Assembly: GCF_011064285.1 (NCBI RefSeq)
Contig: NZ_CP049331.1
Span: 2,542,001 to 2,606,000, forward strand
Direction of reading: 5' to 3'
Length of the DNA: 64,000 nt
Source: Vibrio ziniensis
Lineage (GTDB): Bacteria; Pseudomonadota; Gammaproteobacteria; Enterobacterales; Vibrionaceae
This document shows positions 62,607 through 64,000 of the stretch, one piece after another (position 1 is the first letter of the stretch; each line of letters opens with the position of its first letter). The notes under the pieces are model-generated. The model saw only the letters and a list, made by a program, of their open reading frames with translations, was not told the origin of the DNA and did no database searches. A program made the position numbers and the translations under genes.

Positions 62607-63935
62607 TTACTTATCTGCAAATTGTTTAGCTAGAGCGGCAAACTGCTCGCCTCGGTCCATAAAGTTTTTAAATTGATCCATACTGGCACAAGCAGGAGAA
62701 AGTAACACCATATCGCCCGGTTTTAACTCAGTGCTGACAGCTTTAACAACGTGTTCCATCGTATCAAAACGACGTGCTGACGGATGAAGTGGCATAAACT
62801 GATCACCGTCCTTACCGAAGCAGCAAAGTTTTAGAGGTAAGGTTTCGAATACAGGTTTGAGTGAAGAGAAATCTGCACCTTTTCCTAATCCACCGACCAA
62901 TAAGTACAAATCGCCTTTTAAAGAGAGCCCCGAGAGCGCTGCTAGCGTACTTGCTACGTTGGTTGCTTTGGAGTCATTAACCCACTTCACGCCATTTTTA
63001 TCTTCCACAATCTGACAACGATGCGTCAATCCGGTGTAAGACTTCAGTGCATTCAAGAGAGATTCACTGTACTCAATACCCGCAGCTTTCAGTAGAGCAA
63101 GAACCGTTAATACGTTTGCGACATTATGACGCCCCACCAAGCTCAGTTCGGCGGCAGGCAAAACGGCATCATTGCCAGCTATCAGCCATTCTTGACCTTG
63201 GTACTGTTTGGTATAGAAATCAGCAGGGTTGTCCAGCCCGAAACTCACTAGCTTAGCGCGGTTAGAATCCGGATAGGTTTGACGATCATCGGCATTAACA
63301 ACCAATGTTTCAGCATGTTCAAAAATGCGTAGTTTAGCCTGACGGTAAGATTCCATCCCGTCATAGCGATCCATATGATCTTCAGACAGATTTAAAAACG
63401 CTGCGGCTTTAAGGTTTAGATTCGAAGTCGTTTCAAGCTGAAAACTAGAAAGTTCAAGCACATAAAGATCGGCTTCTTCAGAAAGTAAATCGAGCGCTGG
63501 AACGCCAATATTGCCGCCAATGAATGTTTTTCTTCCCGCAGCATTACCTAGCACACCCATAAGATCAGTAACGGTACTTTTGCCGTTTGACCCGGTAATT
63601 GCGACCACAGGTTTTTCAGCGTGCCAAGCAAAAAGTTCGATATCACCCACCACAGGAATATTTGCAGCGATAGCTTGTTGAATCTGTGGCGTAGCCAAGG
63701 CAATACCCGGGTTTGCCACAATTAAATCAGCGCTCAACAACCAGTCCAAATTCCAGCCACCGCTATGTAGAGCAACACTGTTCGGTAGTTGATCTTTGCT
63801 CGGCGGATTTTCGCGAGTATCAATCACTTTCACCTCGATTTGAGGATGAAACTTTCGCAGGTAATTAACGACAGAGAGCCCGGTAATACCGAGCCCTACG
63901 ACCACAACATGCTCAATGCCTTGCCAACGGTCCAT
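62607..63935 (-). CDS. murD: UDP-N-acetylmuramoylalanine--D-glutamate ligase
   Basis: Adds D-glutamate to the stem peptide. [17 protein letters not shown] near the N-terminus binds [20 protein letters not shown] near 112 is the ATP loop, and [10 protein letters not shown] and [21 protein letters not shown] follow as in the family. The ATG at 63935 (442 residues, [10 protein letters not shown]) matches the usual start and length; the frame stays open 11 codons further. AAGGA lies about 12 bases upstream, a long spacing. Confidence 0.97.
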   Translation of the reverse strand: MDRWQGIEHVVVVGLGITGLSVVNYLRKFHPQIEVKVIDTRENPPSKDQLPNSVALHSGGWNLDWLLSADLIVANPGIALATPQIQQAIAANIPVVGDIELFAWHAEKPVVAITGSNGKSTVTDLMGVLGNAAGRKTFIGGNIGVPALDLLSEEADLYVLELSSFQLETTSNLNLKAAAFLNLSEDHMDRYDGMESYRQAKLRIFEHAETLVVNADDRQTYPDSNRAKLVSFGLDNPADFYTKQYQGQEWLIAGNDAVLPAAELSLVGRHNVANVLTVLALLKAAGIEYSESLLNALKSYTGLTHRCQIVEDKNGVKWVNDSKATNVASTLAALSGLSLKGDLYLLVGGLGKGADFSSLKPVFETLPLKLCCFGKDGDQFMPLHPSARRFDTMEHVVKAVSTELKPGDMVLLSPACASMDQFKNFMDRGEQFAALAKQFADK

Positions 63936-63992
63936 TTTAAATCCATATCCTTTGGGGATATTCCCCAATCGTTATTTCTGTTTAGCTATTAA

Positions 63993-64000
63993 CTAACGTA
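63993..64000 (-). CDS. mraY: Last codons of a gene cut by the window, probably mraY
   Basis: On the minus strand the window edge reads TA-CGT-TAG, which fits a C-terminal Val-Arg and stop. In the conserved order, mraY precedes murD. Only eight bases are visible, so this rests on position. Confidence 0.35.

Overview
The window reads as a stretch of the main chromosome of a Vibrio species, or a very close relative. Evidence is the family-level protein content (an ArcA/ArcB pair with E. coli-like residues, a CNT nucleoside transporter matching the V. cholerae structural homologue, the helicase loader DciA, small Vibrio-type DUF3545 and DUF5363 proteins), the moderate AT-rich composition with very AT-rich spacers, and gene neighbourhoods typical of gammaproteobacteria (arcB-yhcC-gltBD, thrABC, dapB-carAB, the division/cell-wall cluster). 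I saw no prophage, integron, CRISPR array, rRNA or tRNA. It is essentially a core-genome region with a few small repeat-like insertions.

Layout. 1-7.1 kb: a CNT nucleoside transporter faces away from a BMP-type ABC importer operon (binding protein, double ATPase, two permeases), probably for nucleosides; the spacer carries a CRP-like site and a PurR-like site inside a candidate promoter. 7.1-10.5 kb (minus): TatD nuclease, DUF5363 protein, YaaA, sodium:alanine symporter. 10.5-14.1 kb: a long C-rich, G-poor spacer, DUF3545, a hemerythrin-like protein, uracil-DNA glycosylase and endonuclease IV (base-excision repair). 14.4-19.8 kb: grcA behind two perfect FNR boxes, then thrABC on the minus strand with a leader peptide and attenuator. 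20-25.6 kb: a small secreted barrel-like protein, an RraA-like protein, DUF3293, arcA (with an FNR box upstream) and arcB plus a lipoprotein; arcA and the lipoprotein gene are separated by a MITE-like element with terminal inverted repeats. 25.7-39.6 kb: YhcC-type radical SAM protein, then two complete and divergent glutamate synthase operons in tandem. 39.7-44.3 kb: DUF1499 lipoprotein, mtnN-cobD-btuF, a TRIC-type channel and a TSUP transporter. 44.4-50.6 kb (minus): carB, carA, dapB, mutT. 50.7-64 kb: secA with dciA divergent to it, then lpxC, ftsZ, ftsA, ftsQ, murC, murG, ftsW, murD and the last bases of what is probably mraY.

Themes: nitrogen entry into amino acids and nucleotides (GOGAT, carbamoyl phosphate, threonine and lysine pathways), redox and anaerobic control (ArcAB, FNR boxes, GrcA), nucleoside and B12 salvage, DNA repair, and envelope growth and division. 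No evident new multi-gene system was found. The most unusual items are the MITE-like element, the structured leader before the first gltB, an 18-bp coding repeat that supplies candidate tatD start codons, a long hairpin next to secA, and an ArcB lacking one of the two redox cysteines known from E. coli.
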